DNA from: Deltaproteobacteria bacterium
GTDB lineage: Bacteria; Myxococcota; Myxococcia; Myxococcales; 40CM-4-68-19
DNA: 64,000 nucleotides
Reading direction: 5' to 3'
NCBI GenBank assembly: GCA_025358085.1
Contig: JANYKT010000159.1
Location: 88,935 to 152,934 of the forward strand
The translations under genes were made by a program, and so were the position numbers. Shown one piece after another: positions 1 through 10,868 of the stretch (position 1 is its first letter; each line of letters opens with the position of its first letter). The notes below the pieces were generated by a model that saw nothing but the letters and a program-made list of their open reading frames with translations, did no database searches and was not told the origin of the DNA.

Positions 1-122
1 GAGTAGCGCAGCCGCGCGCTCTCGTTGAACCACTTTCGCGACGTCTCACGGAAAGAGGCATCGGCGGCCATTCGTTCCATCGACGCGCGCTTCTCCTCCG
101 CAAACTCGTCGGCCGCGCTCAT
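1..122 (-). CDS. N-terminal part of a gene running off the left edge; possibly cephalosporin hydroxylase (CmcI)-like family
   Basis: Manual translation from CAT at 120-122 gives MSAADEFAEEKRASMERMAADASFRETSRKWFNESARLRYS; the WFNESARLRYS-type start resembles CmcI-like proteins found in LPS loci; too short to be certain. Confidence 0.45.
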   Translation of the reverse strand, partial: MSAADEFAEEKRASMERMAADASFRETSRKWFNESARLRY

Positions 123-159
123 TGCCTCTGTCTCCCGGGATTCTGCCGTCGAACTGCTT

Positions 160-699
160 TCACGGGGCGACCTCGACGAGGTCGGCGTAGCCCGCATCCC
201 GGGGCGCAATCACCAGCGGCGTGAACGGCCATTCAATGCGCAACGCGGGATCATTCCAGCGCACGCCGCGCGCATGTTCGGGACTCCATCGCTCCGAGAT
301 ACAATACTGCACGAGGGTATCGTCCTCGAGCGTGAGAAAGCCATGGGCGACGCCCGGCGGGATATACAGGCTCTCCATACCGGCCGAGTCCAGACGCTTG
401 GCAAACGTGCGTCGCAGCGACGCCCGCCCCGCGCGCAGATCGACGATGACATCATGAATGGCTCCTCGCAGGCAGGACACGAGCTTCGCCTCCTCGAAAG
501 GAGCGACCTGGTAATGCATTCCGCGCAAGGTCCCCTTGCGGCGATTCCAGGAAACGCTTGCATGCGCGAGCCTGCCGTCGAGCCCTTGCGCCTGCAGCTC
601 GTCGGCGCTGAACGTTCGCGCGAAGAAGCCACGCTCGTCCTCGAATCGCTCGGGGCTGACGACATAAGCGCCTGGGATTGGCGTCTCGACAAACGTCAT
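160..699 (-). CDS. rfbC: dTDP-4-dehydrorhamnose 3,5-epimerase family (RfbC-like sugar epimerase)
   Basis: 179 aa; ERFEDERGFFARTFS, LRGMHYQ, PPGVAHGFLTLED motifs of the RmlC/RfbC family; start overlaps upstream stop (ATGA). Confidence 0.9.
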   Translation of the reverse strand: MTFVETPIPGAYVVSPERFEDERGFFARTFSADELQAQGLDGRLAHASVSWNRRKGTLRGMHYQVAPFEEAKLVSCLRGAIHDVIVDLRAGRASLRRTFAKRLDSAGMESLYIPPGVAHGFLTLEDDTLVQYCISERWSPEHARGVRWNDPALRIEWPFTPLVIAPRDAGYADLVEVAP

Positions 700-1958
700 G
701 CGAACGCGACCTCCGGGACCGGCACGATGAACCTGCCGCCCCGGCGAACATACTCTGCCTGCTGTGCCAGGATCTCCTCCTTGAAGTTCCAGGTCAGCAG
801 CACGACAGCAGTCGGCATTTTTTCGAGGAGCGCTTCCGGCGCGCGGATCGGCAGGCGCACGCCCGGCATATAGCGGCCTTGCTTGTAGGTCGAACGATCG
901 ACGACGAAGTCGAGGAGCTCCCGGCCCACGCCGGCATAGCCGAGCAGCGTCGCTCCCTTTGCCGCAGCGCCATAGGCCGCGAGACTCGCGCCATCGCCCT
1001 TGAGCTTGTGAAGAAAGCCGCGGAATTGTTCCCGCCAGGCGCGCACCCGTGGGGCGAAGTCGCGATAGTACGAAAAGGAAGTCAGTCCCCGGGCGGCCTC
1101 ATCGTCCAATAGCGCGGCGACGCTGGCCGCGATGGATCCGCGCGCTGCGTCGCGCCGCGCCGTGAGCAGCAGCGACCCGCCATGAAGAGGAATTTGCTCG
1201 ACGTCGACGAGTGCAAGCCCATTGCGGGCGAACAGTTTCGAAAGCGCCGTCAACGAGAAGTAACAAAGGTGCTCGTGATAAATGGTGTCGAACGCGAGTC
1301 CGGGAATCATCTCGCCAAGATACGGCACCTCGATGAGCGCCGTGCCGTCGTCCTTCAGCACGGTCCGGATTCCGCGGACGAATCCATTGAGGTCCGCCAC
1401 GTGGGCGAGCACGTTGTTCGCGTGCACCACGTCCGCCCGCTGGCCCGAACTCGCGAGGTCCCGGGCGAGTTCCTCGTTGAAGAACTCCGTCAGCGTCGGG
1501 ATGCCGCGCTCCTCGATCGCGACCCGCGCGATGTTTCGTGCCGGCTCGATCCCAAGTACCGGAACGCCCGCCTGCCGATAGAATTGCAGGAGGTAGCCGT
1601 CGTTGCTCGCGACCTCGAGCGCGAGGCTCTGGGACCCAAGCCCCCGCTCGCGCACGAGTCGCGTCACGAGTTCAAGCGCATGGCGTGGCATTGAATCCGA
1701 AAACGACGAGAAATAGGCGTAGTCGCGAAAGAGGGCTTCCGGCGCCACTGTCTCGATGATCTGCACCAGGCTGCAGGCAGTGCAGAAAACCAGGTCAAGT
1801 GGATAGCGCGGCTCGGGCGTATCCAGGTCCTCCTCGCGCAGAAGCGCGTTGGCGAGCGGGGTGGTGCCCAGAGACAGCACGAGCGTAAGCCCTTGCGCGC
1901 CGCAAGACCGGCAGTGGGCGCGGTTCAGGCGCGCTCCTGAAAATGCGCGGCGTACCAC
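696..1958 (-). CDS. NDP-hexose C-methyltransferase (zinc-binding N-terminus plus SAM methyltransferase)
   Basis: CRSCG...CTAC putative zinc-binding N-terminus, [16 protein letters not shown] motif, C-terminal domain typical of TDP/CDP-sugar C-methyltransferases; GTG start at 1958 chosen, start uncertain (ORF open to 2219). Confidence 0.8.
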   Translation of the reverse strand: MVRRAFSGARLNRAHCRSCGAQGLTLVLSLGTTPLANALLREEDLDTPEPRYPLDLVFCTACSLVQIIETVAPEALFRDYAYFSSFSDSMPRHALELVTRLVRERGLGSQSLALEVASNDGYLLQFYRQAGVPVLGIEPARNIARVAIEERGIPTLTEFFNEELARDLASSGQRADVVHANNVLAHVADLNGFVRGIRTVLKDDGTALIEVPYLGEMIPGLAFDTIYHEHLCYFSLTALSKLFARNGLALVDVEQIPLHGGSLLLTARRDAARGSIAASVAALLDDEAARGLTSFSYYRDFAPRVRAWREQFRGFLHKLKGDGASLAAYGAAAKGATLLGYAGVGRELLDFVVDRSTYKQGRYMPGVRLPIRAPEALLEKMPTAVVLLTWNFKEEILAQQAEYVRRGGRFIVPVPEVAFA

Positions 1959-2905
1959 GCAACAGTCCGCTCGAGTCCCTGCTCGAGGGTGAAAGCGGGC
2001 TTCCACCCGAGCATGCGTCGTGCCTTTTCCGCGGAAAGGAATTGATGACGGATCTCGCGCTGCGCCTCGTTGCGAACCTCCGGCTGCAGCTTCGAACCCA
2101 TGCGAGCGAGGATACGGTCGACCATGTCGCGCACGGTGATTTGCAGCTCGTTGGAGAAGTTGAATGCCTCTCCGCGCAGCGAGGGATCGGCGGCGAGCCG
2201 CTCTGCGAGGAGGAGGCAAGCCGCAGCTCCGTCTTCCACATAAACGTAGTCGCGGACATAAGCACCGTCGGAGCGGATGACCGGCCGCTCCCCGCGCAGG
2301 ACGGAACGGATGGTTCCCGGCACGAGCCGATTCCAGTTCAGATCACCGCCGCCGTAAAAGTTCCCGCAGCGTGTAATGGCGACGGTGCTGCCGAACGAGG
2401 CCGCATAGCTCTGGGCGATGAGGTCCGCGCACGATTTCGAGACGTCGTAGGGGTGCCGGCCCTGCAGCGCCACGTCTTCGGTGTAGGGCAACTTCTCGTG
2501 GTCCCCATAGGCCTTGTCCGAGGAGGCAAGTACGATCTGTTTCAGCAGGGGGCTGCGGCGGCCCGCCTCCAGCAGCGCCCAGGTACCGCCGATGTTCGTC
2601 TCGAAGGTGGAGACCGGATTCCGGTTCGCGATGGGCACGATCGTCTGGGCAGCGAGATGGAAAGCCGTTTCGATCTCGTATTCGCCCAGTGCGCGCTCGA
2701 GCAGCGCCTGATCGCGCACGTCGCCGCGCACCACGGTCACGCGTTCCAGGAGCTTCTGCCGCACGAGCTCGCATTGCGGCACCCAATCCCGCAGCAAGCA
2801 CACGACCGCGGCCCCTTGCTCCACCAGCCGTTGAACGAGCCAGGAGCCGAGAAGCCCCGTGCCCCCGGTCACAAACGTTGGCCGGTCGCGCCAGAAATCG
2901 CTCAT
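1925..2905 (-). CDS. rfbG: CDP-glucose 4,6-dehydratase
   Basis: [27 protein letters not shown] Rossmann motif; [10 protein letters not shown] (YxxxK); directly after rfbF with overlapping start/stop. Confidence 0.9.
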   Translation of the reverse strand: MSDFWRDRPTFVTGGTGLLGSWLVQRLVEQGAAVVCLLRDWVPQCELVRQKLLERVTVVRGDVRDQALLERALGEYEIETAFHLAAQTIVPIANRNPVSTFETNIGGTWALLEAGRRSPLLKQIVLASSDKAYGDHEKLPYTEDVALQGRHPYDVSKSCADLIAQSYAASFGSTVAITRCGNFYGGGDLNWNRLVPGTIRSVLRGERPVIRSDGAYVRDYVYVEDGAAACLLLAERLAADPSLRGEAFNFSNELQITVRDMVDRILARMGSKLQPEVRNEAQREIRHQFLSAEKARRMLGWKPAFTLEQGLERTVAWYAAHFQERA

Positions 2906-3672
2906 GTCCAGACCTTCCAGGGCGCATTTCCTGTTCGCCAGAGCGACTCGAGCAGGTTCTTGTCGCGGAGCGTGTCCATACACTGCCAGAAGCCGGGATG
3001 CCGGTAAGCGGCGAGCTGCCGGTCTCTTGCGAGACGCTCGAGGACTTCGGCCTCGAGGCTGGTCCGGTCGCCATCGAGATATTTGAAGATGCCCGGCTCG
3101 AAGACCGCAAAGCCGCCGTTGATCCAGCCTTCGCCCGCCTGCGGTTTTTCGCTGAAAGCGCTGACTGCATCGCCGTCAAACGTGAGCCCACCGAATCGTG
3201 CCGGTGGCCGCACTGCCGTCACGGTCGCCAGCCGGCCATGGCTGCGGTGGAAGCGAAGCAGCTCGGAGAGGTCGATGTCCGCGACGCCGTCGCCATAGGT
3301 GAGCATGAAAGTGCCGTCCTTCAACCAGGGCTCGAGCCGCTTCAGCCGCCCTCCGGTATGAGTATCCTGACCGGTTTCCATTAGATTGACCGTCCAGTCT
3401 TCACAGTGCTTCTCGAAGGGGGTGAGGCCCCCCGTGGCGATCTGCACCGAGAGGCTGCCGCTCAGCGCGTGATACTCGAGAAAGTACCGCTTGATGGCAT
3501 CTCCCTTGTATCCGAGCGCAACAAAGAATTCGTTGAAGCCGTGGCAATCGTACTGCTTCATGATGTGCCAGAGGATCGGCTTGCCTCCGATCTCAACCAT
3601 GGGCTTTGGCCTGACCTCGGTCTCCTCGGCGAGCCGGGTGCCGAGCCCGCCGGCTAGTATGACAACCTTCAT
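2902..3672 (-). CDS. rfbF: glucose-1-phosphate cytidylyltransferase
   Basis: [39 protein letters not shown] nucleotidyltransferase signature; RfbF-type full-length similarity. Confidence 0.93.
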   Translation of the reverse strand: MKVVILAGGLGTRLAEETEVRPKPMVEIGGKPILWHIMKQYDCHGFNEFFVALGYKGDAIKRYFLEYHALSGSLSVQIATGGLTPFEKHCEDWTVNLMETGQDTHTGGRLKRLEPWLKDGTFMLTYGDGVADIDLSELLRFHRSHGRLATVTAVRPPARFGGLTFDGDAVSAFSEKPQAGEGWINGGFAVFEPGIFKYLDGDRTSLEAEVLERLARDRQLAAYRHPGFWQCMDTLRDKNLLESLWRTGNAPWKVWT

Positions 3673-3674
3673 CG

Positions 3675-4967
3675 TCAGCCTCCTTGTTCCGGGTCCGGCA
3701 GCGTCCACTCGAGCATAGGACGGACCGCCCCGGGAATGGGTCCGGAGAACGAACCGCGCGCACCGTCTCCCTCGCTGTGATCAACAACGACGAAGGCGAC
3801 GGCATCACGCTCCATTGCATGAACCGTTGTGCGCGGAAAGCTGCTCACCGCCGCCAGAACGGAGACGAGGCCCTCGGAGAGAAAGTTGCCGGGGATGTGA
3901 CAGACACTGCGCACGATTCCGTGGGGCCGCGGGCCTGCCTTCCAGACCGCGCTGGTGAAATCACAACTCACGAACAGGCATTGCCCCTGGTCATTGTAGA
4001 GGTGGACATTCGCAGCCGGTCTGAAGGTCGGATCCAGATTCCAGAACTCCACCTCGATGCGGACCGGACGACGGATGTCGATCTCCGGCGCGGGTCTCCC
4101 GCTCTCGTCGAGGACTCGCACGGCGCGCAGCCTGGCGACACGATCGCCCGGAGCCTCCTCGATGCGCGGCCACTCCCGCACCGCAGCGCCGTGCATGGAG
4201 CCTCCGTGCAGGTATTGATGAACCACCCCGGCAGCAGGACCGTCCGCGACGACGCGTCCTTGATCGAGCAGGATCGCCCGCGAGCAAAGGCGCGTCACCG
4301 CCGCCATGTCGTGTGAAACGAAGAGAACGGCTCGCCCCTGCGTTCCGACCTGCTCCATCTTCTGCAAGCACTTCCGCTGAAATTCCGCATCGCCGACGGC
4401 AAGCACTTCGTCCACCAGCAGGATCCGGGTCTCCAGGTGGGCGGCGACCGCGAACGCAAGGCGCATGTACATTCCGCTCGAGTAATGCTTCGCGGGCGTG
4501 TCGATAAAGCGCTCGATACCCGAGAAGGACACGATCTCGTCGAACTTGCTGGTCACTTCGGCGCGCTTCATGCCGAGGATCGCGCCGTTCAGAAACACGT
4601 TTTCGCGACCCGTAAGCTCGGGGTGGAAGCCGGTTCCCACCTCCAGGAGCGCACCCATCGTTCCCCAGACAGCGGCCCAGCCCTCGGTCGGATCGGTGAC
4701 GCCCGAAAGAATTTTCAGCAACGTGCTTTTGCCCGCGCCATTGCGGCCCACGACACCGACCACGTCTCCCGCCGACACCTCGAATGACACGCTTCTAAGA
4801 GGCCAAAAAGTCTTCGGCGCGGTGCTCGGGGCGCCGCGCCCCATCCATCGCGATGGCAACCGGGCGAGGCGCAGAAGCGCATCGGCAAGAGTGTCATAGC
4901 CTGGGCCTCCGCTGCCGAGGCGGTATTGCTTGCCCAGGTTTTGGACTCGCAGCGCAACTTGCGCCAT
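3675..4967 (-). CDS. wzt: O-antigen/polysaccharide ABC exporter ATP-binding protein with Wzt C-terminal carbohydrate-binding-type domain
   Basis: Walker A GRNGAGKSTLLK, signature/Walker B ILLVDEVLAVGD, about 150 aa C-terminal extension typical of Wzt. Confidence 0.9.
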   Translation of the reverse strand: MAQVALRVQNLGKQYRLGSGGPGYDTLADALLRLARLPSRWMGRGAPSTAPKTFWPLRSVSFEVSAGDVVGVVGRNGAGKSTLLKILSGVTDPTEGWAAVWGTMGALLEVGTGFHPELTGRENVFLNGAILGMKRAEVTSKFDEIVSFSGIERFIDTPAKHYSSGMYMRLAFAVAAHLETRILLVDEVLAVGDAEFQRKCLQKMEQVGTQGRAVLFVSHDMAAVTRLCSRAILLDQGRVVADGPAAGVVHQYLHGGSMHGAAVREWPRIEEAPGDRVARLRAVRVLDESGRPAPEIDIRRPVRIEVEFWNLDPTFRPAANVHLYNDQGQCLFVSCDFTSAVWKAGPRPHGIVRSVCHIPGNFLSEGLVSVLAAVSSFPRTTVHAMERDAVAFVVVDHSEGDGARGSFSGPIPGAVRPMLEWTLPDPEQGG

Positions 4968-4969
4968 GG

Positions 4970-5827
4970 CTAGATCACGTCCGCAAAGCCGCGTTCCATG
5001 CGCTTGAAGTAATACAGGCCCGACACGAGCAAAGCTGCGGAGACGGCGGTGGAAGTTGCGATGACTGACAACGAGACCGTCCCGCTTCCGAGCAATGCCC
5101 AGCGGAAACCTTCAATGACGCCAGCCATGGGATTGAGACCGAGCCAGATGCGGTAACGCTCGGGAACGATACTAGCCGGGTACGCGACTGGAGTTGCAAA
5201 GAGCCAAAGCTGGCTGAGGAATGGCACCGTGTACCGGATATCCCGATAGCGCACGTTCAGTGTAGCGAGCCATAGCCCGATTCCAAAGGCCGTCACGAGC
5301 GCGAGGAAGAGGAGAAAGGGCAGCAGAAGGACGCGCGGCGACGGCGCAATCTGATACCAGGCCATGAAGCCAAGCAGGATGACGAAGGAGACGGCAAAGT
5401 CGATGACCCCGGCGCCCATCGAAGCAAGCGGGACGATGATCCGGGGGAAATAGACCTTGCGCAGGATGTTCTGGTTGTCGACCAGGCTATTGCTCGACTG
5501 GAGCAGGGCATAGGCAAAGAGCTGCCAGGGAACGAGGCCCGTGAGAGCAAACACAGGATAAGGAAGTCCGTCTGAAGAGATCTTCGCCAACCGGCCGAAG
5601 AAGACCGCGAAGATCACCGTAGTCGCGAGCGGCTGCAGCACCGCCCAACCCACGCCGAGCAGAGTCTGGCGGTAGCGGAGTTGTATGTCCCTCCAGGCCA
5701 TGAAGAAAACCAGCTCCCGGTGAATCCAGAGCTGGCTTAAGTCGAGCGGCGCCCAGCCGCTTGTCGGACGGATGATCCGCGTCGCCGGCGGCTCCGGCAG
5801 AGGCTCGACCGCGGTCGCGGCGCTCAA
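4970..5827 (-). CDS. wzm: O-antigen/polysaccharide ABC exporter permease
   Basis: 285 aa ABC-2 permease; FMAWRDIQLRYRQTLLGVGWAVLQPL; adjacent to wzt. Confidence 0.9.
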   Translation of the reverse strand: MSAATAVEPLPEPPATRIIRPTSGWAPLDLSQLWIHRELVFFMAWRDIQLRYRQTLLGVGWAVLQPLATTVIFAVFFGRLAKISSDGLPYPVFALTGLVPWQLFAYALLQSSNSLVDNQNILRKVYFPRIIVPLASMGAGVIDFAVSFVILLGFMAWYQIAPSPRVLLLPFLLFLALVTAFGIGLWLATLNVRYRDIRYTVPFLSQLWLFATPVAYPASIVPERYRIWLGLNPMAGVIEGFRWALLGSGTVSLSVIATSTAVSAALLVSGLYYFKRMERGFADVI

Positions 5828-5911
5828 GGTCTCCGGCCTTTCCTGCTCGTCAAGCTCTTCTCCAGTCAGCGTCCTGACACTCCGTGAACGCGCTCGATCG
5901 ATGGTGTAAAG

Positions 5912-6997
5912 TCACAATTGACGGTAAACCGCCAGCGTCTCCTGCGCGCAGCGGTCCCAGGAAAACTGCTCGACTCGTTTGCGGCCAAGAGCAATGAGCG
6001 AGGCCCCAAGTTCGACCGAGCCGAGAACTCGTTCAATCGTGGCTTGCAGGCTTTCGACATCCAACGGGTCGAAGTACGCAGCGGCGGGTCCCGCCACTTC
6101 GGGTAGAGAGCTTGTGCTGCTGCAGATGACCGGGCATCCGTACGACATTGCCTCAAGCGGGGGGATACCAAAGCCTTCATAAAGGGATGGGTAAATGAAT
6201 GCGCTCGCGCCTCGATACAGCGCCGCGAGAACCGGGTCACCGCCGCCGAAATGTAACACTCGTGATGAATCGAGATTCAGGCCGCCAATCTCATTCAACT
6301 CGGCGGTGGTGAAAGGCCCTCCGCCGAAGGCGACCAGCTTATAGTCTCGACGGAGAGGCACCGACCGCGCGAAGGCTTCGAGCAGCCGACTGAAGTTCTT
6401 GTAGCCAACGCGACTGCCGACGTAGAGAAGATAGGGTCCGTGTACCGGCAGCGGTATTTCGGGGCTCTTCGTATCCAGATTCCATCCAAGGTGGATCACC
6501 GAAATCTTTTCGGGCGACACCTTGATCGACTTCAAGAGATCCCGACGCGTGTTTTCGGAAATGCAGATGACGTGATCGGCGCGTGCCACCGCGGCTGCCT
6601 TGAAGGTCGCGGTGTGGTCCGAAGAGGGAAACGCTTCCGTGTAAAGTTCGTGGATCATGTCGTAAACAGTAACGACGACGCCGGCGCCGCGCGGTGCCAG
6701 CCGCCGCCCGGAGTAATAGGTCTCGTGCACCACGTCCGGGCGGAACAAGGCGAGACCGACCGGCGCCACCAGGGTATCGAGTACGCCAAAGAATTGTTTG
6801 AAACGGCTGTTCACGTGTCTCCCCGCTACCAGGTCAGGCGGAGCCTGCGCGAGGTGCTCATTCATGTGGGCGAGCGCAAGCACTTTGGCGGTTACGCCGG
6901 GCGCGCGCGAAACCCGGCTTGCCAACTCCACGAAGTATCGTGAAATACCGCCGTACTGCTGAGCAGCGAAAATCTGATGGTCATAGGCTACGCGCAT
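5912..6997 (-). CDS. glycosyltransferase family 1/4
   Basis: YPSLYEGFGIPPLEAMSYGCPVICSSTSSLPEVAGPAAAYFDP GT-B donor motif; start MRVAYDHQIF. Confidence 0.9.
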   Translation of the reverse strand: MRVAYDHQIFAAQQYGGISRYFVELASRVSRAPGVTAKVLALAHMNEHLAQAPPDLVAGRHVNSRFKQFFGVLDTLVAPVGLALFRPDVVHETYYSGRRLAPRGAGVVVTVYDMIHELYTEAFPSSDHTATFKAAAVARADHVICISENTRRDLLKSIKVSPEKISVIHLGWNLDTKSPEIPLPVHGPYLLYVGSRVGYKNFSRLLEAFARSVPLRRDYKLVAFGGGPFTTAELNEIGGLNLDSSRVLHFGGGDPVLAALYRGASAFIYPSLYEGFGIPPLEAMSYGCPVICSSTSSLPEVAGPAAAYFDPLDVESLQATIERVLGSVELGASLIALGRKRVEQFSWDRCAQETLAVYRQL

Positions 6998-7085
6998 GAG
7001 CAATCGCCTGGCGTCAGGGAAGGCGACGGTTTGAAACTGACGCTCTTTTGCAACGTTCGCCGGACCGTCGAGATATTTGGCCGGA

Positions 7086-7481
7086 TCAAGGGGCCACGTC
7101 TTTCCGCTGTCGAGGATCGCCGGACTGGTGGTCTTTCTGCGCTGGCCCATCCCGCTCGGCCGAGAGGATGGCGAGTTCCTGCGTCAGCCGCCGGATTTGC
7201 TGGCTCAGCCGGGAGATCACCGTGGAGAAATGCACGCTGATCAGCAGCAGGAAGAGGAGCGCGAAGATGAACAACGTCGTGGTCGGCAGGACCGCGCCGA
7301 TGAGGCTGCTGATGTGCTCGATGAGCCCGTACCAGGAGACGAGCACGATCATGGTCATCGAGGTAAGGATCCAGAGCCACGAATACTCTTCCTTGAGACG
7401 GCGGCGCCGCACCAACTCAAGGATGAAGAGCAAAGTGCCGAGGGCCGCGATGATGGCGAAGATACGCTGATTCTGGGTCAT
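7086..7481 (-). CDS. DUF2304 family membrane protein
   Basis: 131 aa, multiple TM helices, RRRRLKEEYSWLWI motif, adjacent to a GT2 gene as is common for DUF2304. Confidence 0.8.
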   Translation of the reverse strand: MTQNQRIFAIIAALGTLLFILELVRRRRLKEEYSWLWILTSMTMIVLVSWYGLIEHISSLIGAVLPTTTLFIFALLFLLLISVHFSTVISRLSQQIRRLTQELAILSAERDGPAQKDHQSGDPRQRKDVAP

Positions 7482-8230
7482 CTTCGGTGGCTCCTGAGCG
7501 GGACCAGCATCAACGCGAGCGACATACGGAACACGTAATAGAAAGGCTTGATCAAGCCCCCATGCATGCTCTTGCCACTGGCCGACGCCAGCATCCGGAC
7601 CGGCACTTCCGTGAGCCGCAATCCGGATCGGGCCACCATCGCCAGCACGTCGGCATCGGGGTAATCGGCTGGATAGCGTTCGTGTGCATAGAAGTGCAGC
7701 GCCTCGCGCGAGACCGCCTGGAAGCCGCTGGTCGGGTCAGTGATGCGCTGCCCGCAGAGCACCGAGGCGAGCTTGCCGAACAGCCACATGCCTAGCCGCC
7801 GGGCAAAGGGAGGGCGGTAGGAGCCTGCCTCCAGAAATCGCGAGCCCACCACCACGTCCGCGGCAGAGAGCCCGGCAAGGAGGCCAGGAATGGAAGTGGG
7901 GTCGTGCTGCCCGTCCGCGTCCAGCTGGAGCACCGCGTCGTAGCCGTGCCGGAGCGCGTAGCGATATCCCGTTTGCAAGGCCGCGCCATATCCCAGGTTT
8001 ACGGGGTGCACCGCCACTCGCGCGCCACCCAGCCGGGCTTCGGCCGCGGTGTCATCCGCCGAGCCGTCATCGACCACCAGGAGGTCACCCTGGATCTCCT
8101 GGCGAATCGCTTGCAGCACGCGCCGGATGCGGCTGGCCTCGTTGAACGCGGGCAGCAGAACAAGTAGCCGCACGGGAGCGGCCAAAGGCTCGGCCCGGAG
8201 ATGGGGCTCAATGACGGGACTTGCGCGCAC
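7478..8230 (-). CDS. glycosyltransferase family 2 (dolichyl-phosphate mannose synthase-like)
   Basis: LLVLLPAFNEASRIRRVL, LVVDDGSADDT, LQLDADGQHDP; GTG start at 8230 chosen. Confidence 0.88.
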   Translation of the reverse strand: MRASPVIEPHLRAEPLAAPVRLLVLLPAFNEASRIRRVLQAIRQEIQGDLLVVDDGSADDTAAEARLGGARVAVHPVNLGYGAALQTGYRYALRHGYDAVLQLDADGQHDPTSIPGLLAGLSAADVVVGSRFLEAGSYRPPFARRLGMWLFGKLASVLCGQRITDPTSGFQAVSREALHFYAHERYPADYPDADVLAMVARSGLRLTEVPVRMLASASGKSMHGGLIKPFYYVFRMSLALMLVPLRSHRR

Positions 8231-8258
8231 GGGTGAGCCCAGTGTAGCAGGAGCAACT

Positions 8259-9059
8259 TTGAAGGTCAGCGTCATCACGCCGTCGTTCAACCAGGGCGCG
8301 TTCATCGAACGCACCATCGAGAGCGTTGTTTCCCAGCAGGGCGACTTCGAGCTCGAATACCTGGTGGTGGACGGCGGCTCGACGGACGAGACCCTTTCCA
8401 TCCTTCGGCGGTACCAGGGGCGCTTGCGCTTCGTCTCCGAGGAAGACGCGGGCCAATCGGATGCCATCAACAAAGGCTTCCGCATGACCTCGGGAGGGGT
8501 TGTCGCCTGGCTCAATTCGGACGACACCTACCAGCCGGGCGCCCTCGACACGGTCGTGCGGACCCTGCGGGACAAAAGCGCCCGCTGGTGCTTCGGCGAA
8601 TGCGGGATCATCGACGCAAAGGACCGCGAGATTCATCGCGCCATCTCGCTTTACAAGCGCTGGGTATCGGGCCGCTACAGCCTGCGCCGGTTGATTGGAC
8701 GCAACTTCATCGCGCAGCCCGCGACCTTCTTCAGCCGGGAGCTGCTCGAGCAGGCGGGGCCCATTGATCCCAAGCTTCACCTAGCGATGGATTACGATCT
8801 CTGGCTGCGCTTTGCCCGGCTCGCGGAGCCGGTCTTCATCGCCCGGCCGCTGGCAAATTTTCGCCGGCATGGCGAGTCCAAGTCGGGCGCTCGCTATCGC
8901 GCCATGGCCTGGGAGTGTTTCAATATTGCTCGCGCCCGGGCGCGGGGGCTTGAGCACGCGGCGCTCGCCGAGCACCTGTTGCACCTCGGCGCCGAGCTCG
9001 CGGTGTACCAGGTGCTGGATCTCAAAGCCGCCCTGCTGCGGGAAACGTCGATTCGATGA
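8259..9059 (+). CDS. glycosyltransferase family 2
   Basis: TTG start with AGGAG upstream; KVSVITPSFNQGAFIERTIESV, LVVDGGSTDET, AWLNSDD. Confidence 0.88.
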   Translation: MKVSVITPSFNQGAFIERTIESVVSQQGDFELEYLVVDGGSTDETLSILRRYQGRLRFVSEEDAGQSDAINKGFRMTSGGVVAWLNSDDTYQPGALDTVVRTLRDKSARWCFGECGIIDAKDREIHRAISLYKRWVSGRYSLRRLIGRNFIAQPATFFSRELLEQAGPIDPKLHLAMDYDLWLRFARLAEPVFIARPLANFRRHGESKSGARYRAMAWECFNIARARARGLEHAALAEHLLHLGAELAVYQVLDLKAALLRETSIR

Positions 9060-10855
9060 TCGGCGCCGCTGCTCGCCCACCCGTCGAGGGCGATTCCCGC
9101 CCTGCTCCGCGCGGTTCGCGGGCCTTGCTGGTCATCGCGCTCCTGGGCGCCATCTACATCGGATACTCGCCAGCGCTTGATGGCGAGCTGCAATACGATG
9201 ACCTGCGCAGCATCGTCGACAATCCCGCGGTCAAAGACGTCGCTCATTACTCCCTGCTCGGCCTCGGCGATATTCTGGGTGGCACCGGCCGGGCGCTGAC
9301 GGATCTGACCTTCGCGCTCAATTACCAGGCGAGCGCGCTTTCGGTCCGTCCCTATCACTTGGTGAACCTGGCGCTGCACCTCGCGACGGTACTCGCGATC
9401 CTGGGCCTGACGCTGGAAGTCCTGCGCCGGGCGCGGTGGCCTGCTCCATTCGCAACGGCGTGGCTCGCGGCGGCGTTGTTCGGCTTGCACCCGATCCAGA
9501 CCCAGGCCGTCGCCTACCTCTGCCAGCGCGCCGAGGTGCTCGCGGCTCTGCTCTACCTGCTCGGGTTGCGCCTCGCGCTCGCGGCCGAAGACCGCAAGCG
9601 CATCGGCTCTTCGTTCGCCGCCTACGGCGCGGCTTTCCTCTGTGTCATGCTTGGCTGGGGAGCCAAACCAACTCTGGCTACCTTTCCTGCCGCGCTCCTT
9701 CTGCTCAGCGCGGCTTTCCCGCGACCGCTTCTGGCCTTTCGGACCCGCTTCCTCGCCTCGCTCCCGTTCTGGGCACTGACCTTCGTGTGCTCCGCACGGC
9801 TGCTCGCGGGAGTCAGCGGCTCGTCCCATGCGGGCTTCAGCATTCCGACCCTGAGCGCGGGCACATACCTGCTCACCGAATCCCGGGTCATCCTCACCTA
9901 CGTGCGCCTCATCGCCTGGCCCGCCGGCCAGAACCTGGATTGGAGCTTCGCGCCCGGCACGTCGCTTCTTGAGCCGCGCACCCTCATCGCCGTGGTCGCG
10001 ATCGCGTCCTCGGTGCTTGCAGCTTTCTGGCTATGGGCCTGGTCGGCGCGGGAGGAGCGGGACCACGAACTCCGCGTGCTGGCTCGCATTGCCTCGTTCG
10101 GCATCCTGTGGTTTTTACTCGTCCTTGCACCGTCGTCGAGCGTGGTTCCCGTCGCCGATGTCATCGAGGAGCATCGCGTCTACCTTGCGAGCTGGGGGCT
10201 CTTCCTGCCCGCTGCTGCGGCTGCCGTCCTCGCCCAGCGCCGGCTTGCACCGGGCCGGCGAGGAACGGTCGCCCTCGCCGTGGGCTCGCTCGCCATTTGC
10301 GCCGTGCTCGGGACAGCACTCCACCGGCGCGCAGCTGTCTGGGCCACGAGCCTCGCGCTCTGGAGCGATGTGGTCGCGAAGTCGCCCGACAAGGTGCGCG
10401 GCCATATGAATCTGGCTGGTGCGCTGGTCGAGTTGCAGAGGTATGACGAGGCGATCTCTGTCCTCCAGGAGCTGAGGACGATGGCGCCCGAGGGCCCCGC
10501 GTTGGGCGCGAATCTGGCCATCGCTTATCTCGAGAGCGGGCATGTTGAAGAGGCGGAATCGGAGGCCGCGCAGGTCGCCCGCAGATGGCCCGACTATGCT
10601 CCCGCCCAGCATACTCTCGGGCAGCTTGCGTCCCTTCGAGGCGATTACCCGGCAGCGCGAGATCGATTCGAGAAGGCCCTCGCGCTCGACCCGGGCTCGA
10701 TTCTGTCGCTGACGAGCCTCGCTGTCATCCAGGAGCGGCTGGGCGACCGCGCCTCGGCATGCAGCTCTTGGGCGCGCTACATGAGGTTGGCCGGACCGCG
10801 TGGAGCGGAGAGGGCGTTTGCGAGGCAGACCGCGCTTGGCTGCGAACTAAAATAG
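9056..10855 (+). CDS. multi-TM protein with C-terminal TPR repeats (TMTC/O-mannosyltransferase-like)
   Basis: TM-rich N-terminus with FGLHPIQTQAVAYLCQRAEVLA and EEHRVYLASWGLF motifs; TPRs at C-terminus; ATGA overlap with upstream GT2. Confidence 0.8.
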   Translation: MIGAAARPPVEGDSRPAPRGSRALLVIALLGAIYIGYSPALDGELQYDDLRSIVDNPAVKDVAHYSLLGLGDILGGTGRALTDLTFALNYQASALSVRPYHLVNLALHLATVLAILGLTLEVLRRARWPAPFATAWLAAALFGLHPIQTQAVAYLCQRAEVLAALLYLLGLRLALAAEDRKRIGSSFAAYGAAFLCVMLGWGAKPTLATFPAALLLLSAAFPRPLLAFRTRFLASLPFWALTFVCSARLLAGVSGSSHAGFSIPTLSAGTYLLTESRVILTYVRLIAWPAGQNLDWSFAPGTSLLEPRTLIAVVAIASSVLAAFWLWAWSAREERDHELRVLARIASFGILWFLLVLAPSSSVVPVADVIEEHRVYLASWGLFLPAAAAAVLAQRRLAPGRRGTVALAVGSLAICAVLGTALHRRAAVWATSLALWSDVVAKSPDKVRGHMNLAGALVELQRYDEAISVLQELRTMAPEGPALGANLAIAYLESGHVEEAESEAAQVARRWPDYAPAQHTLGQLASLRGDYPAARDRFEKALALDPGSILSLTSLAVIQERLGDRASACSSWARYMRLAGPRGAERAFARQTALGCELK

Positions 10856-10868
10856 CTGCACCGGACGC

